Shown piece after piece: positions 1 to 8,918 of a stretch of 64,000 nt of DNA. Position 1 is the stretch's first letter. Each line of letters opens with the position of its first letter. The stretch lies in contig VXMD01000013.1 in the NCBI GenBank assembly GCA_009841255.1, forward strand, positions 65,034 through 129,033, written 5' to 3'. The notes below the pieces were generated by a model that ran no database searches, was not told where the DNA came from, and worked only from the letters and a program-made list of their open reading frames with translations. This DNA comes from Candidatus Poribacteria bacterium (GTDB lineage: Bacteria; Poribacteria; WGA-4E; WGA-3G). Made by a program: the position numbers and the translations under genes.

Positions 1-475
1 CCAAGAGATGGGACAAGCACGAAGCACACACGTAACGGACCTGCAGTTCGATGTGAACGACAACCTTTGGATAAGTCAAAGTGGTGGAGGCGAAGAGAAT
101 AGCGGCATTCGTCGGTTCAATGACAAAGAACTGGCGATTTTTCCGCAAAGTGAGCAACTGCCGATGAATAGCGTTGACAACATTATGCAGGATAGGAATG
201 GTAATCTTTGGTTTACTGGTGTTAAGAATGCGGAGAACCAGCCGCCAATGAGACACGAAACCGAAGAAAGTGTTAGCCTGGTTTTTCCTGAAACTGAATC
301 CAGCATAAGTGTATACAATGGCAAAACCTTCCAAAACTTTAACACAGCCGATGGTCTGCCGAGTAACCGCGTCTGGTCGGTATTTGAGGACAGCCGCGGC
401 AAACTCTGGTTTGCTACCGATGAAGGTGTTGGCGTAGGCGTTTATACGCCTGCACCAGCTCACAAAGAAAATTAA
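1..475 (+). CDS. Two-component-regulator-propeller (Reg_prop) protein, 3' fragment
   Basis: Reading is open from the window edge (frame 2) to the stop at 473-475, so only the C-terminal part of a larger gene is visible. It contains propeller blades of the type N-LWIS, G-NLWFTG and G-KLWFATDEG, the signature of the extracytoplasmic Reg_prop beta-propeller found in hybrid sensor kinases and in stand-alone secreted proteins. It matches the C-terminal third of the next gene almost blade for blade, including the pre-blade residues QEMG at the window edge, so the two are tandem duplicates. No kinase domain follows: the protein ends right after the last blade. The ligand is unknown. It is probably exported, like its neighbour, but its N-terminus lies outside the window. 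Confidence 0.8.
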   Translation, partial: QEMGQARSTHVTDLQFDVNDNLWISQSGGGEENSGIRRFNDKELAIFPQSEQLPMNSVDNIMQDRNGNLWFTGVKNAENQPPMRHETEESVSLVFPETESSISVYNGKTFQNFNTADGLPSNRVWSVFEDSRGKLWFATDEGVGVGVYTPAPAHKEN

Positions 476-492
476 ATAGAAGGAGTTTTTCA

Positions 493-1710
493 ATGCAAAA
501 ACGATTACATACGATATGGCTGGCTGTATTTCTGCTATCATTACATTGGACAGTATCCGTTGCTTACGCAGCGGAACTCAAAATTGAAGAGACCCTAACC
601 GAAGCAGATGGTTTGGTATCCAATAATGTGCTTGCTATTTTTCAAGATAGCCACGGCTCAATATGGTTCGGAACGACCGATGGACTCACCCGCTATGATG
701 GAGAGAATTTCCAAACCTTCACAACAGAAGATGGACTTGCACGAGACACGATAGGACTCATCTTTGAAGACCAGCGAGGCATGCTTTGGTTTGCTGATGG
801 TGTGCTTTCAAGTTTTTTGGAAAGAGGAAAGCCTATGGATATGTCATGGATGGAAACGCCATTGAGTGAACTTGATCTCACGCCGTATAACGAAATGTCC
901 GAAGGAATGACAAGGCGTATTCCAAAAGGCGTGAGTCGTTACGATGGTGAAAAGTTCAGAATCTTTACGACCGCCGACGGTCTCGCCCGTGATACGGTTA
1001 AGGATATCTTTGAAGACGAAACTGGTACGCTTTGGTTCGCGACATCGTCTGGTGTGAGTTACTATGATGGGGAAACTTTCAACACTATCACCGTGAACGG
1101 ACCGATGAGCATGGAGGTATTACCTGATTGGTGGGGTCAAATTACGGCAATTGCGCAGGATACAGCGGGAAATTTTTGGTTTGGCAGCACTGCTGGTATT
1201 ACCTACTACAATAGCCAAACGACCGGTTTCCGTTATTTTGCTGTTGGTTTGGATTTCGCCCCTTTCCAAGAGATGGGAAAGACAGCAACCGCAAATATAA
1301 CAGACCTGCAGTTCGATGCGAAGGAAAACCTCTGGATAAGTAAAGATGGTATAGATAAGGCGGACAGCGGTATTCGCCGATATGATGGCAACAAACTGAC
1401 GACTTTTCCGCAAAGTGAAGCACTTCCGATGAATAGCGTTGACAACATTATGAAGGATAGCAGCGGCAACCTCTGGTTTACCGGCGTTAAGAATCTGCCT
1501 CCGAGGTTAAACGAAACCGAAGAAAGTGTTAGCATGGTTTACACTGTAGCCAATGCTGGTGTAAGTGTCCATAACGGTGAGACGTTCCAAAACTTTAACA
1601 CAGACGACGGTCTACCGAGCAACCGAGTCTGGTCGGTATTTGAGGACAGTAGTGGTAAGTTCTGGTTTGCTACGGATGCCGGTGCCGCAGTAGGGGTTTA
1701 CCTGCCTTGA
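493..1710 (+). CDS. Secreted Reg_prop beta-propeller protein
   Basis: 405 residues. AGGAG at 481-485 lies 7 bases before the ATG, which settles the start. Residues 1-27 are a signal peptide (basic start, hydrophobic core, AYA|A cleavage). The rest is repeated blades of the form DGL-x-NV-x-IFQDS-x-G-x-WFGT-x-DGL-x-RYDG, the Reg_prop (two-component regulator propeller) repeat. In known families this propeller is the periplasmic sensor half of hybrid kinases, but here no transmembrane, kinase or DNA-binding domain follows, so a free periplasmic or extracellular binding protein is inferred. It sits 17 bp downstream of a paralogue and upstream of another propeller gene, suggesting a locus of secreted propellers. 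The ligand cannot be read from the sequence. Confidence 0.85.
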   Translation: MQKRLHTIWLAVFLLSLHWTVSVAYAAELKIEETLTEADGLVSNNVLAIFQDSHGSIWFGTTDGLTRYDGENFQTFTTEDGLARDTIGLIFEDQRGMLWFADGVLSSFLERGKPMDMSWMETPLSELDLTPYNEMSEGMTRRIPKGVSRYDGEKFRIFTTADGLARDTVKDIFEDETGTLWFATSSGVSYYDGETFNTITVNGPMSMEVLPDWWGQITAIAQDTAGNFWFGSTAGITYYNSQTTGFRYFAVGLDFAPFQEMGKTATANITDLQFDAKENLWISKDGIDKADSGIRRYDGNKLTTFPQSEALPMNSVDNIMKDSSGNLWFTGVKNLPPRLNETEESVSMVYTVANAGVSVHNGETFQNFNTDDGLPSNRVWSVFEDSSGKFWFATDAGAAVGVYLP

Positions 1711-1776
1711 CCTAAGATTTCTTCCGTCTTTACGATTAAGACATCAAATGAAACCAAAATGAAAGAGGTAAAACAG

Positions 1777-4700
1777 ATGAAAAAGATTCTTCAATATATC
1801 GCTTGTTTTTCGATAACAACTCTTTTTGGGATTCTTTTCTTGTTGATGGGTTGTGTGAAAAAGGAGATTACGCGCCAAGCGGATTGGGAAACCCATTTCC
1901 AAGGTCTCTATTTTGTGGATGCCAAACACGGATGGATCGTAGGACATCAGGGGTGGATTCTCCATACTGCCGACGGTGGCGAGAACTGGGAAAAACAGAC
2001 GGTAAACACAAATGAGGATTTCAAAGCAGTCTATTTCACAAATCTCCGCAACGGTTGGGCAGTCGGCGATAAAGGATTAATTGCCACAACTGACGATGGT
2101 GGACGGCATTGGACGCTACAGAACAGTGGGAGCCATGCTTTACTTTTGGATGTCTTTTTCGTCAATTCAAAGCTTGGATGGATTGTTGGGCGCGATGGCG
2201 CGCTTTACACACAAAATGGTGGAAAAACGTGGCATCATCAGCCGATAAGCGAGTTTGGGCTTGGTGGTACCTGGTTCGTGAGCAAACATCGCGGCTGGGC
2301 GGTTGGCGACTATAATCGAAGTTTTTTGACAAATGATGGGGGACAGACTTGGCACAGACAGGAGGCTTTGGTCAGAGAAGATAAAATGCTTTTCAACGTC
2401 CAGACAGTCCGTTTTATCGGTGATTCTAAGGGATGGTGCGGTGGCACAGATGGGACCATTTTTCACACGACCATGGGTGGCACACAATGGCAGCAACAGA
2501 GGAGTCGATTTCCAATAGCGATGGGGCATATCGCTCCAACTGTTAGAGACATTGATTTCATGAACGATGATCGTGGTGTGATGGTCGCTCAGGGTGGGTT
2601 TATCAACCGAACGGAAGATGGTGGAGACAATTGGCAATTGGTGGAAAGTCCGACCAAGAATGACTTAACCGGTGTTCAATTCATAGGCCCTAAAGAGGTA
2701 TGGGCGGTCGGTTTAAATGGAACACTGCTACACTCGACTGATGCGGGCGTCACGTGGGACATGAAAAGTGGCACGACGGCAAACAGTCTAAATAGCGTTG
2801 CGTTCGCAGACGCAGACCGGGCGGTTGCTGTTGGTGAACATGGTGCTATCACGATGAGTGAGGACGGTGGTAAAACTTGGACAGACTTGGATATGGATGT
2901 CTGGCATCGGATTCGGAACCTATCTTTTGCTACTGACAGGGAAGGCTGGGCGGTTGGAGATGGTGGACTTATCCTCCACACAACCGATGCAGGTCAAACG
3001 TGGGAACGGCAATCCAGTGGCTGGTGGTATACGCTGAATGCCCTCCATTTCATCAATTCAAAAAAGGGCTGGGTCGTCGGGGATTTAGGCACAGTGCTTC
3101 ATACAGTGGATGGTGGGGAAACGTGGATACAACAAGCACCGCGCTACTTTCATGAGATGATTAAAGGGATCTTTTTCCTTAACGAGAAAGAGGGTTGGGT
3201 GGTCGGGTGGCCCGGTATTATCTTTCAGACCAAGGATGGAGGAATCACCTGGAAACGACAGAATAGCAACAGCTACAACGAACTCTATGCCGCCTACTTC
3301 ATCGACAGGCACACCGGCTGGGTGGTTGGACAATTCGGTGAGATTCTACATACGCTCGATGGCGGAAAAACATGGAAGTTTCAACGCAGTCGAACACAGG
3401 CAAATCTGAACAAAGTCTATTTTGCCGACGTAAATCACGGGTTAATTGTCGGCGATGACGGTGTGATTCTAACCACCACCAATGGAGGTGTGACGTGGGA
3501 ATTGCAGAAAAGCGGCACATCCAATGATCTTTACAGTTTCTCGCTTTCCCCCGACGGCATTCTTGCTGTCGGTGAAGGTGGGATTGCAATGCGTTATTCT
3601 GTGGATACGGAGAAGTTCATTGTCGAATTGCCGCCTGTGGCGGAAGACATGGAAGTGGAGGCAACCCCAGCTGAACCGATTGAATATTATTGGGAGGTTA
3701 TGCGTCAGGGAAACTGGCGCTCTGCTTTCACTGATATCTATTTCCTGTCGACACAGCGCGGGTGGTCAGTCGGGGGTGGCGGCGTCATTTTACGGACTAC
3801 GGATGGTGGCAAAACCTGGCAACCCCAACAAAGTGGTGTAACAAGGGATTTGCAGCGGATTCTCTTTATTGATGAGAACTGTGGCTGGATTGGTGGACAA
3901 GGGGTGTTCCTACGAACCGAAAACGGTGGTGAGACGTGGCAAGCGATCCATAAAGGGCTACAAAACTTCCGAAGTATCGCAACGATGCACTTCATCAACC
4001 CCAAGGAGGGTTGGATCGGCGTTGATAAGGGGCAAATCTTGCGGACCAGCGATGGCGGTAAAACCTTCCACTTGCAGAAAACCGGGACAACGAATCAGCC
4101 AATCGCGGACTTACATTTTGTTGATAGCAAAGAAGGGTGGGCAATTGCGCCGCAACGACGAGATGGTGGGTTGATTCTGCATACCGTTGATGGCGGTGAT
4201 TATTGGCAAATTCAAGCACAAACACATCAACGAGGTGTCGGGGTCCATTTTTCAAATACCCAATCGGGTTGGGTGGTCATGGAAGATGGGAGTTCGCTGC
4301 TCACGACAGATGGTGGGGGGACATGGAAACAAATTCCGAGCATAGATTTCGGAGTCCGTCTCCATACCGTGAAATTCTGCAATCACACCGGAGCGTGGGG
4401 ATTTGTTGAGGGACAAGTAATTTTCAAGACGCAAAACCGAGGCGAAAGCTGGGAAACAGTAAGTTTTTCACTTGAAACGGAAGCTGCAGATGCCGAAGCA
4501 CAAAGTTGGATAGACAAAATGGTAGAGGAACGCCCCTTCAATTTGACGTCCCAAATTACCAACGCACATTTCTTGGCGAATGGCAAGGGGTGGGCAGTCG
4601 GTGGGGTGCTGGTTCAAGAGGGGACTTCGGACGGGAAGGATTTTGACAGTTTTAATAAGACGCAAGCGTCTAGCGGTCAGATTTATTACACTACGGATGG

Positions 4701-5616
4701 CGGGAAGACTTGGGAGCATCAATTTGGTGAATCGCTTGATGACTTACGCGATGTCCTGTTTCTTGATGAACAGCGAGGTTGGGTTGTCGGAGATAATGGC
4801 ACTTTGTTTTCAACAGCGGATGGCGGAGAAAGTTGGAAGCGTTTGAAGAGTGGCACCACCCAACGCATTGTTGATGTCCATTTTGTGAGTCGTAATCCCG
4901 CATGGGGCTGGGCGATGTCCCGCGATGGGACCCTGCTTTACACCGTTGACGGTGAGGACTGGTCAATAAACTTGCCAGAGGGGCTTGCAAGCGACATTCT
5001 GGATGGGCGGAAACGCCCTGCGAACGCTGCGACTTCCATAAACGATGTTGCCTTTGGGACGTTTTCTGAGGGATGGGCTGTCGGTCAGAGTGGAGAGATT
5101 CTCCACAATCGGGATGGCGGTTTAATTTGGACGCTTCAACGCACTTCAACTGGAAAAGAGCTCATAGGGATCGATATGAAATTCGCACCGCTTGGCTGGG
5201 CGGTTGGCGCCAACGGTGTGATCCAGCGAACCGTTAACGGTGGAGACTATTGGAAATTTCACGAGACCGACACAGGCTATGATCTCTATGCGGTGTCGTT
5301 TATTACCAAACGGAAAGGATGGGCGGTTGGACGGGGTGGGATTCTTTTGTACACTTCCGACGGTGGATTTACTTGGACATCAAAGTTGAGTCGTCTGCCA
5401 GAATCCCTGTATGATATTTTGGCATTCTCTGAACAGGAACTTTACGCAGTCGGTGCCTCTGGAACCATTATTCATTCCACAGATGGCGGGGAAACTTGGG
5501 AGCAGGAGCATACCGGTATTAACAATGATTTGTACGCAATTACGCGGGTCAAAGATGGTAATACACTATGGGTCGTTGGGCAGGGAGGCGTTGTGCTACG
5601 CCGTCCTAAACGTTAG
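1777..5616 (+). CDS. Giant Ycf48/BNR-like repeat lipoprotein
   Basis: 1279 residues from the ATG at 1777. AGAGGT at 1764-1769 is correctly spaced for this ATG, while the in-frame ATG at 1759 lies upstream of that site and has no SD of its own. The N-terminus is a lipoprotein signal with lipobox LLMGC, so membrane anchoring is expected. The mature part is about 28 tandem units of the type GWAVG-x2-G ... TTDGG-x-TW, the photosystem-II assembly factor Ycf48-like/BNR propeller repeat, broken by two less regular linkers (near codons 620-650 and 910-960). Around 28 units would fill several propellers, whereas typical Ycf48 proteins have a single propeller of about 300-350 residues. A scaffold or adhesin role outside the cell is a guess; no catalytic residues were recognised. 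Confidence 0.85.
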   Translation: MKKILQYIACFSITTLFGILFLLMGCVKKEITRQADWETHFQGLYFVDAKHGWIVGHQGWILHTADGGENWEKQTVNTNEDFKAVYFTNLRNGWAVGDKGLIATTDDGGRHWTLQNSGSHALLLDVFFVNSKLGWIVGRDGALYTQNGGKTWHHQPISEFGLGGTWFVSKHRGWAVGDYNRSFLTNDGGQTWHRQEALVREDKMLFNVQTVRFIGDSKGWCGGTDGTIFHTTMGGTQWQQQRSRFPIAMGHIAPTVRDIDFMNDDRGVMVAQGGFINRTEDGGDNWQLVESPTKNDLTGVQFIGPKEVWAVGLNGTLLHSTDAGVTWDMKSGTTANSLNSVAFADADRAVAVGEHGAITMSEDGGKTWTDLDMDVWHRIRNLSFATDREGWAVGDGGLILHTTDAGQTWERQSSGWWYTLNALHFINSKKGWVVGDLGTVLHTVDGGETWIQQAPRYFHEMIKGIFFLNEKEGWVVGWPGIIFQTKDGGITWKRQNSNSYNELYAAYFIDRHTGWVVGQFGEILHTLDGGKTWKFQRSRTQANLNKVYFADVNHGLIVGDDGVILTTTNGGVTWELQKSGTSNDLYSFSLSPDGILAVGEGGIAMRYSVDTEKFIVELPPVAEDMEVEATPAEPIEYYWEVMRQGNWRSAFTDIYFLSTQRGWSVGGGGVILRTTDGGKTWQPQQSGVTRDLQRILFIDENCGWIGGQGVFLRTENGGETWQAIHKGLQNFRSIATMHFINPKEGWIGVDKGQILRTSDGGKTFHLQKTGTTNQPIADLHFVDSKEGWAIAPQRRDGGLILHTVDGGDYWQIQAQTHQRGVGVHFSNTQSGWVVMEDGSSLLTTDGGGTWKQIPSIDFGVRLHTVKFCNHTGAWGFVEGQVIFKTQNRGESWETVSFSLETEAADAEAQSWIDKMVEERPFNLTSQITNAHFLANGKGWAVGGVLVQEGTSDGKDFDSFNKTQASSGQIYYTTDGGKTWEHQFGESLDDLRDVLFLDEQRGWVVGDNGTLFSTADGGESWKRLKSGTTQRIVDVHFVSRNPAWGWAMSRDGTLLYTVDGEDWSINLPEGLASDILDGRKRPANAATSINDVAFGTFSEGWAVGQSGEILHNRDGGLIWTLQRTSTGKELIGIDMKFAPLGWAVGANGVIQRTVNGGDYWKFHETDTGYDLYAVSFITKRKGWAVGRGGILLYTSDGGFTWTSKLSRLPESLYDILAFSEQELYAVGASGTIIHSTDGGETWEQEHTGINNDLYAITRVKDGNTLWVVGQGGVVLRRPKR

Positions 5617-5645
5617 TGGACATTAACCATTTGAAAAAAAACAGT

Positions 5646-5674
5646 TTGACTTTGCTGACAACAAGTGATATATT
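5646..5674 (+). promoter_or_regulatory. Sigma-70-type promoter for the toxin-antitoxin pair
   Basis: TTGACT at 5646-5651 and TATATT at 5669-5674 are separated by 17 bp. The expected start near 5681 leaves a leader of about 130 nt before the antitoxin ATG at 5810. The leader contains short reading frames but no hairpin strong enough to call. Confidence 0.6.
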
Positions 5675-5809
5675 ATATACAACTGACAGGAAAGGGATGC
5701 TCCCAAATGCCGAGTTTTGTCTGTATCAGTGAAACAATAGCGAGCAAGTTGCAAGCGATCCCATGTGTATAGCACGTAAAGATCATTCCGTCTTGGAGGG
5801 TAAACATAT

Positions 5810-6172
5810 ATGACCCGTATCACAGATGAGCAGATTACCACCGATGGTGTGTTTGAACCACCTCTTGAGCACACGCAGTTTCAGTCTGTCGAAATAGTGG
5901 ACCCCGTCTTTGAGGAAGTCTACACTGCCCATGTAACAAAAAAGTCTGCTGGATGGCGCGGACGGATTCCAGATATCCCAGAAGTCGAGTGTGAAGCAAA
6001 GACAAAAACAGAATTGTTGAAACGCCTCACAGCACAACTCCGTGAAGCTTTAAAGGCTCGCGAGGAAGCTTGGGATAAACAACTCGAAGAAGATATAAAA
6101 GCCGGAAAATTAGATCATCTACGTCAGGAAGCACTTGAAGAGATAAAGGCTGGAAAGGTTATTGATTTATAA
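5810..6172 (+). CDS. Type II antitoxin with a HicB-like core
   Basis: 120 residues. GGAGGG at 5795-5800 is 9 bases before the ATG. Residues around 45-80 (W-x-GRIPDIPEVE followed by a helix of AQLREAL type) resemble the HicB-like fold. The last 30 residues (EEDIKAGKL and EEIKAGKVIDL) resemble the C-terminal toxin-wrapping segments of antitoxins paired with RelE/ParE toxins. It overlaps the downstream toxin by 11 bases, the usual antitoxin-first arrangement with translational coupling. It probably neutralises the toxin and autorepresses the promoter at 5646. No helix-turn-helix is obvious, so DNA binding is not shown. The family assignment is tentative; the TA role rests on the pairing. Confidence 0.7.
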   Translation: MTRITDEQITTDGVFEPPLEHTQFQSVEIVDPVFEEVYTAHVTKKSAGWRGRIPDIPEVECEAKTKTELLKRLTAQLREALKAREEAWDKQLEEDIKAGKLDHLRQEALEEIKAGKVIDL

Positions 6173-6419
6173 GACAACCCGTAAGTTTTGGGTTTATTAT
6201 CGTAGACTCCCGCGAGATATTCAAAGGCGAGCGGATAAGCAATTTGAACTCCTAAAGCAAAAACCTGATCATCCTTCGCTTATGTTAAAGAAGACCCAGC
6301 GGGGTAATTACTGGTCCGCAAGAATTAATGATGACTATCGAACATTGGCAATTGAACATGAGGGCATTTTGACTTGGGTCTGGATCGGAAAACATGATGA
6401 GTATGATAGACGGCTCTGA
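6162..6419 (+). CDS. RelE/ParE-superfamily toxin
   Basis: 85 residues, starting at TTG 6162 inside the end of the antitoxin, with GGAAAGG at 6152-6158 as a probable ribosome site. The sequence has the RelE/ParE fold pattern: a helical N-half with KQFELLKQKPDHPSL, then strands N-YWSARIN-DDYRTLAI and a WIGKHDEYDRRL tail. The tail with H-x-EY-x-R is typical of this family's C-terminus. Related toxins cleave mRNA on the ribosome or poison gyrase; the sequence alone does not say which. A rare TTG start plus the overlap would keep toxin synthesis below antitoxin synthesis. Confidence 0.8.
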   Translation: MIYKTTRKFWVYYRRLPRDIQRRADKQFELLKQKPDHPSLMLKKTQRGNYWSARINDDYRTLAIEHEGILTWVWIGKHDEYDRRL

Positions 6420-6478
6420 TAAGCACATCGTCGGTTTCCACAATTTTTTTACATGCGCACGAAACACGTGGATCTGAT

Positions 6479-6496
6479 CCAAGTCTAAAGACTTGG
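6479..6496. terminator. Perfect hairpin between convergent genes
   Basis: CCAAGTCT and AGACTTGG form an 8-bp stem with a 2-base loop midway between the toxin gene (plus) and the cupin gene (minus). There is no U-run, so it may be a bidirectional terminator or simply a small palindrome. Confidence 0.35.
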
Positions 6497-6536
6497 GACT
6501 GTTCAGGAAGCCCCTCCACATCTTATCTTTTGAGTA

Positions 6537-6926
6537 TTATTTGGGCTGCTTTCCCCCAATGACAACGAGAAACGCGCTATCTTCGCTGGCATAGACACTA
6601 TGAAGAACATCCCCTGTGAAGGTAACTCCCTCACCATGCTCCATCGTTATTTTATCAGCATTTGTTGTAAATATAATACTTCCGCTAAGCGTAATGACAG
6701 TCGCGGCGGCGGGTGCTGGGTGCTCCTCTAATACATTGTTTGCTTTCAGAGCGACTAAAATAACTGTCAGTTCATCGCCGCGAGCCAGTGTTAGCGACGC
6801 TCGACCTGACGCAGCAGATTCAGCTTCTTCCATGAGTTTTTCAGCCATTTCCATAAATGGAAATGCTTTCGTCAGAGATGTATTTAAGTCTACAGGTCTA
6901 TAGGGTCTTTCAAATGACGTATTCAT
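6537..6926 (-). CDS. Small cupin-domain protein
   Basis: 129 residues on the minus strand. The middle and C-terminal parts have the cupin double-stranded beta-helix pattern: E-H-x-A-PAAATVITLSGS (motif 1 with a reduced metal set), then an H-GEGVTFTGDVLHSV stretch (motif 2 with a histidine). Only some of the usual metal ligands are present, so either a metal-poor cupin or a sensor/isomerase role is possible. The nearest upstream purine tract is an uninterrupted run of ten G residues 6 bases before the ATG (minus strand), standing where a Shine-Dalgarno sequence would be. It is convergent with the toxin-antitoxin pair and shares orientation with the ThuA gene upstream. The substrate is unknown. 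Confidence 0.7.
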   Translation of the reverse strand: MNTSFERPYRPVDLNTSLTKAFPFMEMAEKLMEEAESAASGRASLTLARGDELTVILVALKANNVLEEHPAPAAATVITLSGSIIFTTNADKITMEHGEGVTFTGDVLHSVYASEDSAFLVVIGGKQPK

Positions 6927-6932
6927 TAGTTA

Positions 6933-6942
6933 CCCCCCCCCC
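6933..6942 (-). repeat. G10 homopolymer at the cupin ribosome-binding site
   Basis: Ten consecutive C on the plus strand read as G10 immediately upstream of TAACTA-ATG of the cupin gene. A tract of this length is prone to slippage in replication and in sequencing. Confidence 0.8.
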
Positions 6943-7033
6943 ATTCTATTTTACCCGCGCACTCACAGAACAAAATGTCGTGCCTCACCCGTATGAATAA
7001 AATAAACAGGCGAGACACGAAACCCTCGCTTAC

Positions 7034-7969
7034 CTATGAAGCATGATCTTCTGGACGGACACCTTTTGTAAATGTACCGAAACCGAAGAACGTCGGGGCA
7101 TAATCACCGACATAATCGACAACACTCTTATCAGGGATTGCATCCTCCATCCCCATACACCAATAGCAACCATTGACGAGGAGACGGCGGAGTCCTTCAC
7201 TCTCCAAGTCAACGGAGGCACCCATCGTTGTATTCAGGACGCGTGAGGTGTTGCCTTCATCACCTGTATAGGTCTTAATCCATACCATTGGCATTGTGAC
7301 GGTATCCGGTTTCGGGGCATCTGTCGGTTCCATACCGACCAACACCTGTCCGTGGATAAGCACTTGGGAGTCGCCTGTTAGATCGTTAATACCATAGACA
7401 TCGGACGGTCCCCAAACATCGTCAACACCTGTGAGAATCGGGTGGTCTTGCATCGCTTCGTCAATGACGCCGCGTGCGCTCTCTTTACCATGATGTCCAT
7501 GATGGTTAACCCACGTCTCACCGAGGACTTGCCTGCCGTAGCCACCCTCAAATTCCTCGCTGTCAAAACTGTATTTTGCATAGGGACTCTCAAGATTACG
7601 GTTATAACTGAAAGCGTGTGTAGCCGTGCGGAGTCCCATCACAGGTTTGCCAGCGTTGGTATAGTCAACGACATACTTCATCTGTTCATCGGGCAGTTCG
7701 CGGAAACGCGTGAACAGCACCATCATATCCGCGGATTCTAAATGGTGGAGCCCCGGAATGTTGGTCTGGACCTCCGGATCAATAACCCCTGTCTCCGGAT
7801 CAATCGCAAACAGCACTGTACATGTAAATCCATGGTGTGTGGCTAATACCTTTCCCAACATCGGCAACGCCTCTTCAGAACGATATTCCTCATCACCACT
7901 GACGAGAACAATATGCTTGCCCTTCCCGGGACCGTCGTTTCCTTCGTAAACAACCCATTCGTTTTTCAT
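7034..7969 (-). CDS. ThuA-like domain protein
   Basis: 311 residues from the ATG at 7969; a TTG just upstream is also in frame, and a GGAG lies 11 bases before the ATG. The N-terminus GKHIVLVSGDEEYRSEE and the glutamine-amidotransferase-like core (ADMMVLFTRFRELPDEQM, GKPVMGLRTATHAF, GRQVLGETWVNHHG) are those of the ThuA family, a class-I-amidotransferase-like fold without the catalytic cysteine triad, linked to sugar metabolism and common in Planctomycetes, Bacteroidetes and Poribacteria. No signal peptide is seen, so it is probably cytoplasmic. The reaction is not established for most ThuA proteins. It is transcribed divergently from the dioxygenase gene at 8178, across about 200 bp with room for two promoters. 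Confidence 0.85.
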   Translation of the reverse strand: MKNEWVVYEGNDGPGKGKHIVLVSGDEEYRSEEALPMLGKVLATHHGFTCTVLFAIDPETGVIDPEVQTNIPGLHHLESADMMVLFTRFRELPDEQMKYVVDYTNAGKPVMGLRTATHAFSYNRNLESPYAKYSFDSEEFEGGYGRQVLGETWVNHHGHHGKESARGVIDEAMQDHPILTGVDDVWGPSDVYGINDLTGDSQVLIHGQVLVGMEPTDAPKPDTVTMPMVWIKTYTGDEGNTSRVLNTTMGASVDLESEGLRRLLVNGCYWCMGMEDAIPDKSVVDYVGDYAPTFFGFGTFTKGVRPEDHAS

Positions 7970-8177
7970 CAAAAATTAAACTCCATACAATAAGATTTTG
8001 CATAAGTATAGCACATTTTGCTGAGAAAGTCACGTTGAATCTGTTAACAGAGAGTCAAATGTTCCGTACATATTTAGAGAAAAAATTTTGACAAATATCC
8101 GAAGTTACCATAAAATTAAAGGACAGGTTCGAAAACACTGTCCAAAACGGACTAGCAATCTGCAGGAGAAATTGTCC

Positions 8178-8897
8178 ATGCGTTTGACCTCTCAACAGCG
8201 AGACCACTACAAAGAGCAGGGTTTCGTGGTAATTCCGTGTCTTTTTAGTACAGCCAGAGTAACGTTGATGCGCGAGCATTACATGAAACGCCGTGCAGAG
8301 GGTCCGAAACCTGGTGACACCGGTGGCACAACCGACCATGCCGAGGACCCAAATCATCAATTCCCGCGCATGATCAATATGCACAACTGGGACGGATTAA
8401 CCCAAGAATGGGCATCGGATACCGACTTACTTACCGTTACGGGGCAATTGATTGATGATACGCCGGTGCTGTTACAAACAATGCTTTATTTCAAACCGCC
8501 CGGTGCGCGAGGGCAAGCCTTACATCAAGATGAACAATACATCACCATAGATCCAATCATTGGTGTTTGGGTAGCGTTAGATACATCGGACGACGCTGTT
8601 GGACGTATGGTGCTTATCCCGCGTTCTCATCAATATGGACTGTTACCTGTTGAAACAGCAGACACGGCTATCTCGTTTACAAATGTACAAGCCGTCAAAC
8701 CGGAAAATGTTGAAGAATTGGGAGTAGATATGTCACCCGGTGACACGCTTTTCTTTGATGGTAAGGTTATTCACGGTTCCTACATGAATAAAACAGGTGA
8801 TCGGTGGCGGCGGAGTTTTATATGTCATTATATGGGCGAGAATTCACAACGGTTCGAGCCAACCGAAGGAACGCACGTCTCACATCTAAAAAAATAG
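8178..8897 (+). CDS. Phytanoyl-CoA dioxygenase family (PhyH) oxygenase 1
   Basis: 239 residues from the ATG at 8178. AGGAG at 8164-8168 sets the start; the longer frame back to TTG 8088 lacks an SD and a family-like N-terminus. The protein shows the Fe(II)/2-oxoglutarate PhyH fold. The facial triad is visible as H116-x-D118 (ALHQDEQY) and distal H199 (VIHGSY), followed by RWRRSF supplying the 2-oxoglutarate-binding arginine. It should therefore hydroxylate a small organic substrate using O2 and 2-oxoglutarate. PhyH paralogues are greatly expanded in sponge symbionts, so the substrate cannot be inferred from the family. It is 21 bp upstream of an aspartokinase gene and probably cotranscribed with it. 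Confidence 0.85.
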   Translation: MRLTSQQRDHYKEQGFVVIPCLFSTARVTLMREHYMKRRAEGPKPGDTGGTTDHAEDPNHQFPRMINMHNWDGLTQEWASDTDLLTVTGQLIDDTPVLLQTMLYFKPPGARGQALHQDEQYITIDPIIGVWVALDTSDDAVGRMVLIPRSHQYGLLPVETADTAISFTNVQAVKPENVEELGVDMSPGDTLFFDGKVIHGSYMNKTGDRWRRSFICHYMGENSQRFEPTEGTHVSHLKK

Positions 8898-8918
8898 CGT
8901 AAAATTGGAGGATCTGGA

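Noticed and set aside
5707..5772. A 21-codon reading frame with a possible ribosome site in the leader of the toxin-antitoxin pair
   Set aside because: Too short, no homologue or leader-peptide feature recognised, and chance frames of this size are common.
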